Positions 1-7,181 of a stretch of DNA of 9,659 bases are shown in pieces; position 1 is the first letter of the stretch, and each line of letters starts with the position of its first letter. Below the pieces are notes generated by a model. The model saw only the letters and a program-made list of their open reading frames with translations. It ran no database searches and was not told where the DNA came from. The translations under genes and the position numbers were made by a program. Origin of the DNA: Chloroflexota bacterium (GTDB lineage: Bacteria > Chloroflexota > Limnocylindria > Limnocylindrales > CSP1-4); the NCBI GenBank assembly GCA_029858845.1, contig JAOUEG010000052.1:1-9659 (forward strand). Direction: 5' to 3'.

Positions 1-386
1 AGTGCCTGGTTGAGGGCACAGCGGGCTCGCTCGGTCCGGAGGGCCATCTCCGTGTGGGCGCACCACAGGATCCCGCGCGTCTCGTGGAGCAGGTTCGCCC
101 CGGTCTCGTCCTCCAGCGCCGCGTACATCTCCAGGCTGTGCTGGTAGAAGCGCACCGCCTGCGGGATCCCGTAGTTCGCCCGGATGATCGTCGTATTGCG
201 GCCGGTGTTGCCCGACGCGATGTAGTCGGCCTCGAGGACGGCGACGTTGGTGATGCCGTGCCGAGTCGCAAGGTAGTAGGCGGTCGCCAGTCCATGGCCT
301 CCACCGCCGATGATGACGACGTCATAGGCGGGTTTCGGCACCTCGGCCCAGCGGATCGGCAGCAGGGTTCGGACGAGATCCCTCAT
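1..386 (-). CDS. soxB: Sarcosine oxidase beta subunit-like FAD oxidoreductase (SoxB), 5' part only
   Basis: Only the first 128 codons are in the window; the gene runs off the left edge. Translation from ATG at 386 gives an N-terminal FAD-binding Rossmann motif at residues 27-32 (GGGGHG) followed by LATAYYLA. An acidic residue ends beta-2 (VLEAD, E52), and residues 59-72 read GNTGRNTTIIRANY. That last signature is highly typical of the beta subunit of heterotetrameric sarcosine oxidase, which oxidises the N-methyl group of sarcosine. In known SoxB proteins this subunit holds FAD and a covalently bound FMN; the FMN-linking His region lies outside the window. The start overlaps the stop of the upstream 139-aa gene in an ATGA, implying translational coupling, and a GGGTGG stretch sits a few bases upstream. 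Related beta subunits of opine oxidase or amino-acid dehydrogenases of the same superfamily are an alternative, but the motif fits SoxB best. Confidence 0.88.
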   Translation of the reverse strand, partial: MRDLVRTLLPIRWAEVPKPAYDVVIIGGGGHGLATAYYLATRHGITNVAVLEADYIASGNTGRNTTIIRANYGIPQAVRFYQHSLEMYAALEDETGANLLHETRGILWCAHTEMALRTERARCALNQA

Positions 387-802
387 CGTCGCCACCCGAG
401 ACGCTCGGACAGCACGTCCGCGAAGGCGACGGCGGTCAGGAGCAGCGCGTCGTCGTCGTCCGGGAGCCATAGTTTGGCCGGGACACCGGCGATCAGCCCC
501 TGGCACAGGACCGGACGCGCGCCCGGGAGCGACCACTCGAGGTGGCGACGGAGGTCGTCAAGCGAACACCAACCTCCCACGAAGCCGGGCTCGTCCTCCA
601 CGATCGCATGCTCGTCGTCCACGTCGACGGCGGTCGCCCCGAGCGCGAAGGCATCGTCGGACGCGAACCGCAGGACGGTGATTCGATCGATGTCCGTCGC
701 GACAGGACCGGGATCGCCGCCGACGGCGGTCCAGCGCGCCGCATCCAGCGCCGCCGGGTCGGCCACGACGCGAAGGCCGCGGATCGGGTCAAGCGCGGGC
801 AC
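383..802 (-). CDS. Small protein of unknown family between soxA and soxB; possible Sox accessory or gamma-like subunit
   Basis: This 139-residue protein is not one I recognise. It starts with GTG at 802, inside the end of the soxA-like gene (14-base overlap), and has a good Shine-Dalgarno GGAGGG at 808-813. It ends in an ATGA overlap with soxB. The protein is acidic and soluble-looking, with no signal peptide or membrane segment. Visible features are two cysteines (C79, C100), a segment EPGFVGGWCSLDD (71-83), and a hydrophobic C-terminal stretch with AKLWLP (109-114) followed by four Asp and ALLLTAV. Its position between soxA and soxB suggests a small subunit or assembly factor of the sarcosine oxidase complex. 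Classical SoxG is about 200 residues with a GcvT/YgfZ-like fold, and SoxD is a zinc protein with a CxxC-type site; neither pattern is obvious here. The gene is very likely real because of its RBS and its couplings; the function is inference from context only. Confidence 0.75.
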   Translation of the reverse strand: MPALDPIRGLRVVADPAALDAARWTAVGGDPGPVATDIDRITVLRFASDDAFALGATAVDVDDEHAIVEDEPGFVGGWCSLDDLRRHLEWSLPGARPVLCQGLIAGVPAKLWLPDDDDALLLTAVAFADVLSERLGWRR

Positions 803-3104
803 GGCGGCCCTCCGGGTCGTAGAACGGCGTGGCCGCCACGACGGCCAGGCGGCCGTCGATCTCGACGCTCTCGGGGAACGGCGTCCGCTTCTGCCAGCCC
901 AAGAGGACCGTCCGTCCGAGGACGGGTGAGTGCCAGCTCCCCGTCACGTGGCCGATGATGTCGCCCGCAGACCAGATCGGGCTGCCCTCGACCGGCGCGT
1001 CCGGTCCGTCCATCGTGAATCCGACCAGTCGCCGATGGTCGGGCAACCGGGCCGTCCGCTCCAGGGCCGCCCGGCCGATGAACGCGGGCTTGTCCATCCG
1101 GACTGCCCAGTCCATCCCGAGGCGGCGGGGCGTCGTGTCGAGCTCCGTGTCCATGCCGACGATGACGTGGCCCTTCTCCAGGCGAAGGGCGAACAGCGCC
1201 TGCAGGCCGTGCGGCCGGACCCCGAGGTCCCGCCCGAGCTCGAGGAGGGCCCGCCACAGCTCCACCGATCGATCCGCCGGGTGATGCAGCTCCCAGGCCG
1301 CCTCACCCGTGAACGACAGGCGCATCACGTGGCAGGGGATGCCGGCCACCTCGGCGTGCGCGTGGCGCAGGAACCGCGGCGGGTCGGCGAGGCCGGCCCG
1401 GACCAGGAGCCGCCCGGCGAGCGGACCCGTGACGTTGATCGCGGCCAACGACATCGTGCGGTCGAGGACGTGGACGGCGAGGCCCCAGGCATCGATCCAG
1501 TCGCGGATCCACATCTCGGCATTGGCGGCGCCGCCGGACGTGAAGGACAGGACGAAGCGGGTGTCCGCCTCGCGCAGGATCATCCCGTCATCCATGACGT
1601 GACCGCGCTCGTTGAGGAGCAATGCGTAGCGTGACCGCCCGGGCTGGATGTCCGCGATCCGGCATGGGTAGAGGCGCTCCAGGAACTCGACGACGTCCGG
1701 GCCGGAGACGACGACCTTGCCGAGGGTGCTGACGTCGCCGATCGATACGCCCTCGCGGACGGCCCAGTACTCGGCAAGGTGGTTCCCGTAGTGCCACGGC
1801 CGCCACCACCCGCCGAAGCGGTCCATCGCGGCACCGGCCGCGAGGTGCTCGTCGTGAAGCGGGGTCCTGCGAAAGGCATCGATGTGGACGTTGGCGGCCG
1901 CCTCCGCGATCGTGATCTGGCGCGACGCCGGCCGAGCGGTGAACGGCTCCGGAACGGTGCCCGTCCGCTCGGAGATCCAGGCCCGGACGTGGGGCAGGCA
2001 GGCGCCGCCCTGGCACGTGCCGATCCCGGCAAGGGTCGCTCGCTTGAGAAGCTCGAGTTCCCGGAACCCCCGGTCCCAGGCGCCTTCCAGGTCGACCACC
2101 GTGACCTGGTGGCACGGGCAGACGACCGCGCTCGGATCCGCCGGCGCCGGCGGAAGCGGATGGTCGTCGGCGGCTGGGCCCACGACACGCACCGCCTCGG
2201 CCGCGCCGCCGGTCCCGTCGGCCCCCGACGCCGCCATCCGCGCCAGGACGTCGCGAGGCGCATATCCCAGACCGAGGACCGCCGTGTCGCACGGGATCGT
2301 CCTACGGTCGCCGGTCGCCGGGTCCGCCATCACCACGGCCCGGACGTGCCCGGCTTCGTCGCCTTCGAATCCCACCAGGCGCCCACTGACCGGATCGCAG
2401 GGCACGCCGTCCGGCGGGGGGCCCACGGCGATGGCATGTCCGAGGTCGACGCCGGCGGCGTGCAGTCGCTCGGCGGCGCGCGTCGTCACGAGTCCGGCGA
2501 GATGGCTCCCGGGACAGACCGGTTGGATCTCGGCGACGCCGGTCGCGACGACGATCTCCTCGGGGTGGACGTGGAGCATCCCGGCGCTCGTCCGGGCCAC
2601 GATCGTGGGGCCGGGATAGATCGCCACGACCTCGCTCCCGTCGGCTGCGTCCATGACGAGCACCGCTCGACCACGCGCTCGCGCCTGCGCCGCCGCGGCC
2701 GATCCACTGCGGCCTCCGCCGATCACGGCGACCTCCACCTCGCGCCGTTCGACATGGATCTCGCGATGCCGCGGTGGCTCGGCGAGGGTCGAGTCCTGGA
2801 CGGAGGGGAGTGGCGGGAGGCCGTCGGCCGGGTGCCGCTCGACACGGAGTCCGGGCCGGCACGGAACCTGGCACGTACGGACGAACGAGACGCCATCCAC
2901 GGTGGCCAGGCAATTCGGGCAGTCGCCGGCGAGGCAGAGCGTCCCGCCTCGGGCGGGCTGCTCGCCGGCGCGCAGGATCGCCACCGCGATGGGATCGCCC
3001 GGTCGGAACGGCAGCGGCCGGCCGTCGACGACGATCCGCCCGCCGGCGAGGGCAGCGGGGTCCTCGGCGGTGCCGGACCCGGGCGGGAGGGCCTTGTCCG
3101 TCAT
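789..3104 (-). CDS. soxA: Compact sarcosine oxidase alpha subunit-like protein: 2Fe-2S, short FAD/NAD core, BFD-like 2Fe-2S, GcvT
   Basis: A 771-residue SoxA-family protein, shorter than the usual roughly 960. Residues ~20-100 form a ferredoxin-like domain with cysteines C57, C62, C65 and C78, the C-x4-C-x2-C-x12-C spacing of a plant-type [2Fe-2S] site. Residues ~123-315 hold a dinucleotide-binding core starting with GGGRSG (129-134), with VVATG (185-189) and LGLGYAP (277-283). Residues 329-369 give C-x-C ... C-x4-C (C329, C331, C364, C369), a BFD-like [2Fe-2S] set. From ~405 to the end is a GcvT/folate domain with LRLEKG (640-645), FIGRAA (675-680) and a C-terminal barrel. In this family the GcvT part receives the demethylation product as 5,10-methylene-THF, and the Fe-S and dinucleotide parts move electrons or bind NAD. 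ATG at 3104 overlaps the previous stop (ATGA). Oddity: the middle core appears to lack large parts of the usual two-Rossmann fold. Opine oxidase or D-hydroxyproline dehydrogenase alpha relatives share some domains but lack GcvT. Confidence 0.85.
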   Translation of the reverse strand: MTDKALPPGSGTAEDPAALAGGRIVVDGRPLPFRPGDPIAVAILRAGEQPARGGTLCLAGDCPNCLATVDGVSFVRTCQVPCRPGLRVERHPADGLPPLPSVQDSTLAEPPRHREIHVERREVEVAVIGGGRSGSAAAAQARARGRAVLVMDAADGSEVVAIYPGPTIVARTSAGMLHVHPEEIVVATGVAEIQPVCPGSHLAGLVTTRAAERLHAAGVDLGHAIAVGPPPDGVPCDPVSGRLVGFEGDEAGHVRAVVMADPATGDRRTIPCDTAVLGLGYAPRDVLARMAASGADGTGGAAEAVRVVGPAADDHPLPPAPADPSAVVCPCHQVTVVDLEGAWDRGFRELELLKRATLAGIGTCQGGACLPHVRAWISERTGTVPEPFTARPASRQITIAEAAANVHIDAFRRTPLHDEHLAAGAAMDRFGGWWRPWHYGNHLAEYWAVREGVSIGDVSTLGKVVVSGPDVVEFLERLYPCRIADIQPGRSRYALLLNERGHVMDDGMILREADTRFVLSFTSGGAANAEMWIRDWIDAWGLAVHVLDRTMSLAAINVTGPLAGRLLVRAGLADPPRFLRHAHAEVAGIPCHVMRLSFTGEAAWELHHPADRSVELWRALLELGRDLGVRPHGLQALFALRLEKGHVIVGMDTELDTTPRRLGMDWAVRMDKPAFIGRAALERTARLPDHRRLVGFTMDGPDAPVEGSPIWSAGDIIGHVTGSWHSPVLGRTVLLGWQKRTPFPESVEIDGRLAVVAATPFYDPEGRRARA
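808..813 (-). promoter_or_regulatory. Shine-Dalgarno site (GGAGGG) for the small gene, inside soxA
   Basis: On the minus strand GGAGGG ends five bases before the GTG at 802. It lies within the last codons of the soxA-like gene. It supports GTG 802 as the true start and indicates that the 139-aa frame is translated despite overlapping its neighbour. Confidence 0.65.
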
Positions 3105-5569
3105 CGGCGCATCCGCAGGCCCTGGGGGTCGAACAGCGGTGCAGGCTGGAGCCGGGCCGGGCGGCGCCGGCCGATGATCTCGATCTCGAACCCCTCGCTT
3201 CCCCGACCATCCGGTGTGGCCAGCTCCGAGGGCACGTAGCCCAGCGCCAGCGATGCCCTGACGTGGTGGAGGTAGCCGCCGGACGTGACCCAGCCCACGA
3301 CTTGGTCGTCGTGCCAGATCGGCTCGTCGCCGATCGCGTCCGCCGGGTCGTCCGGATCCGGATCCACCACGAGCGCGACGAGCCGCCGCCTGGGGCCGCC
3401 GGCGGCCGACTCAGCCTCGTGGGCCGCGCGCCCGATGAAGTCGTGGTCCAGCCGGAGGTAGCGCCCGATGCCGGCCTCGAGCGGCGTGTAGATCGGCCGG
3501 TACTCGCGGAACCACGTCCCGTAATGCTTCTCGAGCCGGAGCGACATGAGCGCCCGCATCCCGAACAGGCGCAGGCCGTACGGCTCGCCGGCGGCGATGA
3601 TCGCGTCGAACAGCACCCGCTGGTACTCGGGCGCCACCCACAGCTCGTAGCCCAGATCGCCGGTGTAGTTGATCCGGGCAAGGTGGACCGGGATCATCCC
3701 CAGGTCCACGCGCCGGAAGGTCATGAACGGGAAGGCCTCGGTTGACAGGTCCAGGCCCGGCGCGATGGCGGCGATCACATCCCGGGATCGTGGGCCGGCG
3801 ACGGACAGCCCGGTCAGCGACAGGCCGAGGACCTCGAAGCGGACCGTCCCATCGGCGGGCAGGTGGTGCAGGAACCAGCGCGAGTGATGGACCTCCGCCG
3901 GCAGCGAACCGAACAGGAGCCATTCGTCGGCCCCGGTAGGTCGAGCGACCGTGAACTCACCGACGATGCGCCCCTGATCGTTGAGCATCGCCGTCAGGGT
4001 GATCCGCCCGACGGCCGGCATGCGCGCCGTCAGGAGCGACGAAAGCCAGGCCTCGGCCCCCGGCCCGGTCACGCGGTACTTCGCGTAGTTGGAGATCTCG
4101 GTCATGCCCACCAGTTCGCGGACCGCCGCCACCTCCCCAGCGACCCGGTCCCAGGCGTTCGAGCGGCGGAAGGTGACCTCCTCCACCGGCTCCAGCCCGG
4201 GAGCCTGGAACCACAGCGCGTGCTCCAGCCCGAACGAGGCTCCCCAGACCGCGTTCGCGGCCGTCAGGCGACCGTGGATCGGCGTCGTCAGCAGTGGCCT
4301 GCCGGCCGGCAGCTCCTCGTTCGGGAAGGTGATCCGGAACCGGCGTCGGTAGTTCTCCTGGACTCTTGCATTCGTGTAGGCGAGCGTGGCGTAGTCGCCG
4401 TATCGAGCCACGTCCATCGCCCAGATATCCATCCCGCTGTCGCCGTGGTCGCCGGCGGTCATCCAGGTGGCGAGGGCAAGGCCGACTCCGCCGCCCTGGG
4501 AGAGACCGGCCATGACGCCGCACGCGACCCAGAACCCGCGCAGGCCACGAACCGGGCCCACCAGCGGGTTGCCGTCGGGCGAGAACGTGAACGGTCCGTT
4601 GACGACGCGGCGGATGCCCGTCGTGCTCATCGCCGGGTAGTGCTGGAACGCGACGGACAGTTCGGGCGTCAACCGGTCCAGGTCCGGCTTGAGCAGCTGC
4701 GATCCGAAATCCCAGGGGGTCTCCCGCGGAGACCATGGGACGCAGGCCTGCTCGTACGTACCGAGGAGCATCGCACCACCTTCCTGGCGGATGTAGATCT
4801 CTCCGGCGAAGTCGAGCGCCATCGGCATCTCGCGACCGGTCCTCGCCGCGTGGTCGGCCACCTCCGGCATGTCCTCGGTGATGAGGTAGTGGTGCTCCAT
4901 CGCCAGGACGGGCAGTTCCAGGCCGACCATCCGCCCGACCTCGCGGGCCCACAGGCCGCCCGCATTCACCACGTGCTCGGCGTGGATCGTGTCGCCGCTC
5001 TCGACGCGGACGTCCCAGGTGCCGTCGGGCCGCTGCTCCAACCCGACCACCGGCGTGTGCTGGTAGACCTCGGCGCCGGCCAGCTGGGCGCACTTCACGT
5101 ACGCGCGCGTGACGCCGGTCGGATCCACATGGCCCTCGACAGGGTCGTACAGCGCTCCGACGAAATGCCGTGGATCCATGAGCGGGAAGAGATCGGCCGC
5201 CTCGCGCGACGTGATCAGCTCCAGGTCCATCCCGAGGTAGCGACCGCGGGCCACGGCCATCCGCAGGAAGTCCATTCGGACCTCCGTGTCGGCCAGCATC
5301 AGGCCGCCGGGCAGATGGATGGAGCAGTCCTGCCCGGAGACGCGCTCGATCTCCTCGTAGAGCTGGATCGTGTACTGCTGGAGTCGGGCGACGTTCGGGT
5401 CGCCGTTGAGGGTGTGCATGCCGCCGGCGGCATGCCACGTGGAGCCGGCCGTCAGCTCGCGCCGCTCGAGCAGGACGACGTCGGTCCAGCCGGCCCTGGT
5501 CAGGTGGTACAGGACGCTGGCCCCGACGACCCCCCCACCGATGACGACGACCTGGGCTTGTGACTTCAC
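3101..5569 (-). CDS. Dimethylglycine/sarcosine dehydrogenase-like flavoprotein with GcvT folate domain
   Basis: An 822-residue protein close in length and order to mitochondrial DMGDH (about 866 with transit peptide). Residues ~6-370 are a DAO-type FAD domain: GGGVVG (11-16), E35 after beta-2, and TAGSTWHAAG (40-49), whose His46 matches the histidine that binds FAD covalently in DMGDH/SARDH. VNGPFTFSPDGNPLVGP (323-339) is also characteristic. Residues ~375-430 form the linker (FAO_M) region. Residues ~430-715 form the GcvT domain with EISNYAKYRVTGPGAEAWL (491-509), INYTGDLGYELW (633-644) and FIGRAA (711-716), and ~727-815 the C-terminal barrel. The enzyme oxidises an N-methyl group and passes the formaldehyde-level carbon to tetrahydrofolate; electrons normally go to ETF in dehydrogenases of this type. 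The GTG start at 5569 has GAGGAG four bases upstream, 21 bases after the mttB stop. The stop overlaps soxA. Whether dimethylglycine, sarcosine or another N-methyl amine is the substrate cannot be told from sequence; DMG fits the set of neighbours. Confidence 0.9.
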   Translation of the reverse strand: MKSQAQVVVIGGGVVGASVLYHLTRAGWTDVVLLERRELTAGSTWHAAGGMHTLNGDPNVARLQQYTIQLYEEIERVSGQDCSIHLPGGLMLADTEVRMDFLRMAVARGRYLGMDLELITSREAADLFPLMDPRHFVGALYDPVEGHVDPTGVTRAYVKCAQLAGAEVYQHTPVVGLEQRPDGTWDVRVESGDTIHAEHVVNAGGLWAREVGRMVGLELPVLAMEHHYLITEDMPEVADHAARTGREMPMALDFAGEIYIRQEGGAMLLGTYEQACVPWSPRETPWDFGSQLLKPDLDRLTPELSVAFQHYPAMSTTGIRRVVNGPFTFSPDGNPLVGPVRGLRGFWVACGVMAGLSQGGGVGLALATWMTAGDHGDSGMDIWAMDVARYGDYATLAYTNARVQENYRRRFRITFPNEELPAGRPLLTTPIHGRLTAANAVWGASFGLEHALWFQAPGLEPVEEVTFRRSNAWDRVAGEVAAVRELVGMTEISNYAKYRVTGPGAEAWLSSLLTARMPAVGRITLTAMLNDQGRIVGEFTVARPTGADEWLLFGSLPAEVHHSRWFLHHLPADGTVRFEVLGLSLTGLSVAGPRSRDVIAAIAPGLDLSTEAFPFMTFRRVDLGMIPVHLARINYTGDLGYELWVAPEYQRVLFDAIIAAGEPYGLRLFGMRALMSLRLEKHYGTWFREYRPIYTPLEAGIGRYLRLDHDFIGRAAHEAESAAGGPRRRLVALVVDPDPDDPADAIGDEPIWHDDQVVGWVTSGGYLHHVRASLALGYVPSELATPDGRGSEGFEIEIIGRRRPARLQPAPLFDPQGLRMRR

Positions 5570-5573
5570 GCGA

Positions 5574-5579
5574 CTCCTC
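5574..5579 (-). promoter_or_regulatory. Shine-Dalgarno site (GAGGAG) for the DMGDH-like gene
   Basis: On the minus strand GAGGAG lies in the 21-base gap after the mttB-family stop, four bases before a GTG codon at 5569. It supports GTG as the start; the next residues (KSQAQVVVIGGG) place the FAD motif where the family expects it. This is the largest intergenic gap in the window and the only one with its own clear non-overlapping RBS. Confidence 0.7.
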
Positions 5580-5590
5580 GCTGGCTGTGG

Positions 5591-7174
5591 TCAGAAATCG
5601 GTCGGGACGCCGCCCTCGGCGACGCGACGGTCGACGAAGGCCTGGAGCTGCTCGGCGATGGCCGGGTCGATCGGGGGCGGCTGGTAGGCGGCGAGAAGCT
5701 CCTTCCAGAGCCGATTCGCCTTGCCGGCGGCCTGCGGGGATCCCGCCTCCTCCCAGGCCTCCCAGTTCCGCCAGTCGCTGAGCATCGGCTTGTGGAACGC
5801 CGTCCGGTAGCGCGACTGCGTGTGCTCGGCCCCGAAGAAGTGACCGCCGGGTCCGATTTCCTCCATGGCCGAGAAGGCGAGCGTCTCGTCGTCCACGACC
5901 ACGGGATCCAGGAAGGCCGCGACCATCCCGAGCAGGTCCGCGTCGAGGATCAGCTTCTCGAAGCCGGCATGGAGCCCCCCCTCCATCCAGCCGGCGCCAT
6001 GCATGAGCAGGTTGACACCACCCATGATCGCGCCCCACAGGCTGAAGACGCTCTCGTAGGCCGCCTGGGCATCCACGGCGTTCGCGGCCGACACGTTGGA
6101 CGAGCGATACGGCACGCCGTAGCGACGGGCCAACTGGCCGCCGATCATGGCCGTCCGCATGTACTCCGGCGTCCCGAACGCCGGCGCGCCCGATTGCATG
6201 TCCACGTTGCTCGTGAAGCCACCGTAAACGACCGGGGCGCCCGGCCGCACCACCTGGGTCAACACCATCCCGGCCAGGGCCTCGGCGTTCTGCTCCACGA
6301 GCGCGCCGGCGAGGGTCACCGGGGCCATCGCGCCGGCGAGGGTGAAGGGGGTCATCACGACGACCTGGTTGCGCCGGCTGAACTCCAGGATGCCCTGCAG
6401 CATCGGGGTGTCCAGCCGCAGCGGCGATGACGAGTTGATGACCGTGAAGATGGACGGCTCGCGGTCGAGCGTCGCCTCGTCCACGCCCCGCCGGATGCGC
6501 ATCATCTCGAGGGCATCAAGGTTGCGCTGACGCCCCAGTGAGTACGCGTGGATCGGCTTGTCCGCCAGGGTCACCAGGTCGTGGATGGCGTGGAGGTGGC
6601 GCACGGACGCGTGGACGTCCACCGGCTCCACCGGATAGCCCGCGAAGAAGTGGACGATCTCGAGCACCTGGGACAGTCGGATCAGATCCTGGTAGTCGGC
6701 CCGATTGCCGACGCGCCGGCCGCGGTCGGCGTCGTAGACGTTCGGCGCGCTCGCCACGGATCCGAACGCCACCCAATCGCCGCCGATCCGGAGGTCGTGC
6801 GCCGGGTTCGGGGCATGAAGCGTGAACGAGGACGGAGCGGTCTGGATCCGCTCCTCGACCATCGCCCGGTCGAACCGAACGCGTTCCGACCCTGGCTCCA
6901 CGCGGGCGCCGGCGGCGCGCAGCAGGTCGCGCGACTCCGGCTCAAGGAAGTCCATCCCGATCTGCTCGAGCACTTGCAGCGATGCGACGTGGATCGACTC
7001 GAGTTCGTCGGCCGACACCACCTCCGTGGGTGCGTAGCGCAGGCGCGGCTGGGCCCACGGACGCTGGGGCGGCAGGCCGCTGCGAGCGTGGCCTTCGCGG
7101 CCACCATGACGGCGGCGACGGGCCCGGTCGGCTTCCTCCGCTCTTCCGCCGCCGGGCTGCTCGTAGTCCGTCAT
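5591..7174 (-). CDS. mttB: Non-pyrrolysine MttB-family methyltransferase (trimethylamine/betaine:corrinoid type)
   Basis: A 527-residue member of the MttB family (COG5598), whose typical members run near 500. Family hallmarks visible are the N-terminal SLQVLEQIGMDFL helix region, INSSSPLRLD, MTPFTLAGAMAPVTLAGALVEQNAE as scattered blocks, VVYGGFTSNVDMQSGAPAFGTPEY in mid-protein, and the C-terminal GPGGHFFGAEHT. In methanogen MttB a pyrrolysine sits at an in-frame UAG. This frame is uninterrupted with no internal stop, so it belongs to the non-Pyl branch. Characterised members of that branch (MtgB, MtpB, MtcB) demethylate glycine betaine, proline betaine or carnitine to a corrinoid protein. The methyl acceptor should therefore be a cobalamin-binding protein, but none is encoded in the window. 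The first ~40 residues are a low-complexity Arg/Gly-rich extension (RARRRRHGG), common in aerobic members. It starts seven bases after the aldehyde dehydrogenase stop with a weak GGGCGAG stretch upstream. Likely role: removal of the first methyl of a quaternary amine. The symbol is a family name; substrate is unknown. Confidence 0.9.
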   Translation of the reverse strand: MTDYEQPGGGRAEEADRARRRRHGGREGHARSGLPPQRPWAQPRLRYAPTEVVSADELESIHVASLQVLEQIGMDFLEPESRDLLRAAGARVEPGSERVRFDRAMVEERIQTAPSSFTLHAPNPAHDLRIGGDWVAFGSVASAPNVYDADRGRRVGNRADYQDLIRLSQVLEIVHFFAGYPVEPVDVHASVRHLHAIHDLVTLADKPIHAYSLGRQRNLDALEMMRIRRGVDEATLDREPSIFTVINSSSPLRLDTPMLQGILEFSRRNQVVVMTPFTLAGAMAPVTLAGALVEQNAEALAGMVLTQVVRPGAPVVYGGFTSNVDMQSGAPAFGTPEYMRTAMIGGQLARRYGVPYRSSNVSAANAVDAQAAYESVFSLWGAIMGGVNLLMHGAGWMEGGLHAGFEKLILDADLLGMVAAFLDPVVVDDETLAFSAMEEIGPGGHFFGAEHTQSRYRTAFHKPMLSDWRNWEAWEEAGSPQAAGKANRLWKELLAAYQPPPIDPAIAEQLQAFVDRRVAEGGVPTDF

Positions 7175-7181
7175 GCTCGCC

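Noticed and set aside
54..929. Plus-strand open frame of 291 codons across soxB, the small gene and the soxA end
   Set aside because: It runs antisense across three coupled minus-strand genes and has no family features; the minus-strand frames contain clear SoxB and GcvT signatures.
1779..3239. Plus-strand open frame of 486 codons opposite the soxA-like gene
   Set aside because: Antisense shadow of soxA and the end of the DMGDH-like gene; no motif, no convincing RBS, Arg/Gly-rich low-complexity translation.
3863..5563. Plus-strand open frame of 566 codons opposite the DMGDH-like gene
   Set aside because: It lies entirely antisense to a strongly supported gene, has Arg/His/Gly/Val-rich composition without any recognisable domain, and is explained by the scarcity of A/T-rich stop codons in GC-rich DNA.
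3957..6038. Minus-strand open frame of 693 codons overlapping the DMGDH-like and mttB-family genes
   Set aside because: Same-strand, wrong-frame shadow crossing the junction of two genes with strong motifs; its translation is Arg/Gly/Pro-rich with no domain.
5591..7174. Possible pyrrolysine-type MttB
   Set aside because: The frame contains no internal stop codon and ends in TGA, so there is no UAG to decode as pyrrolysine.
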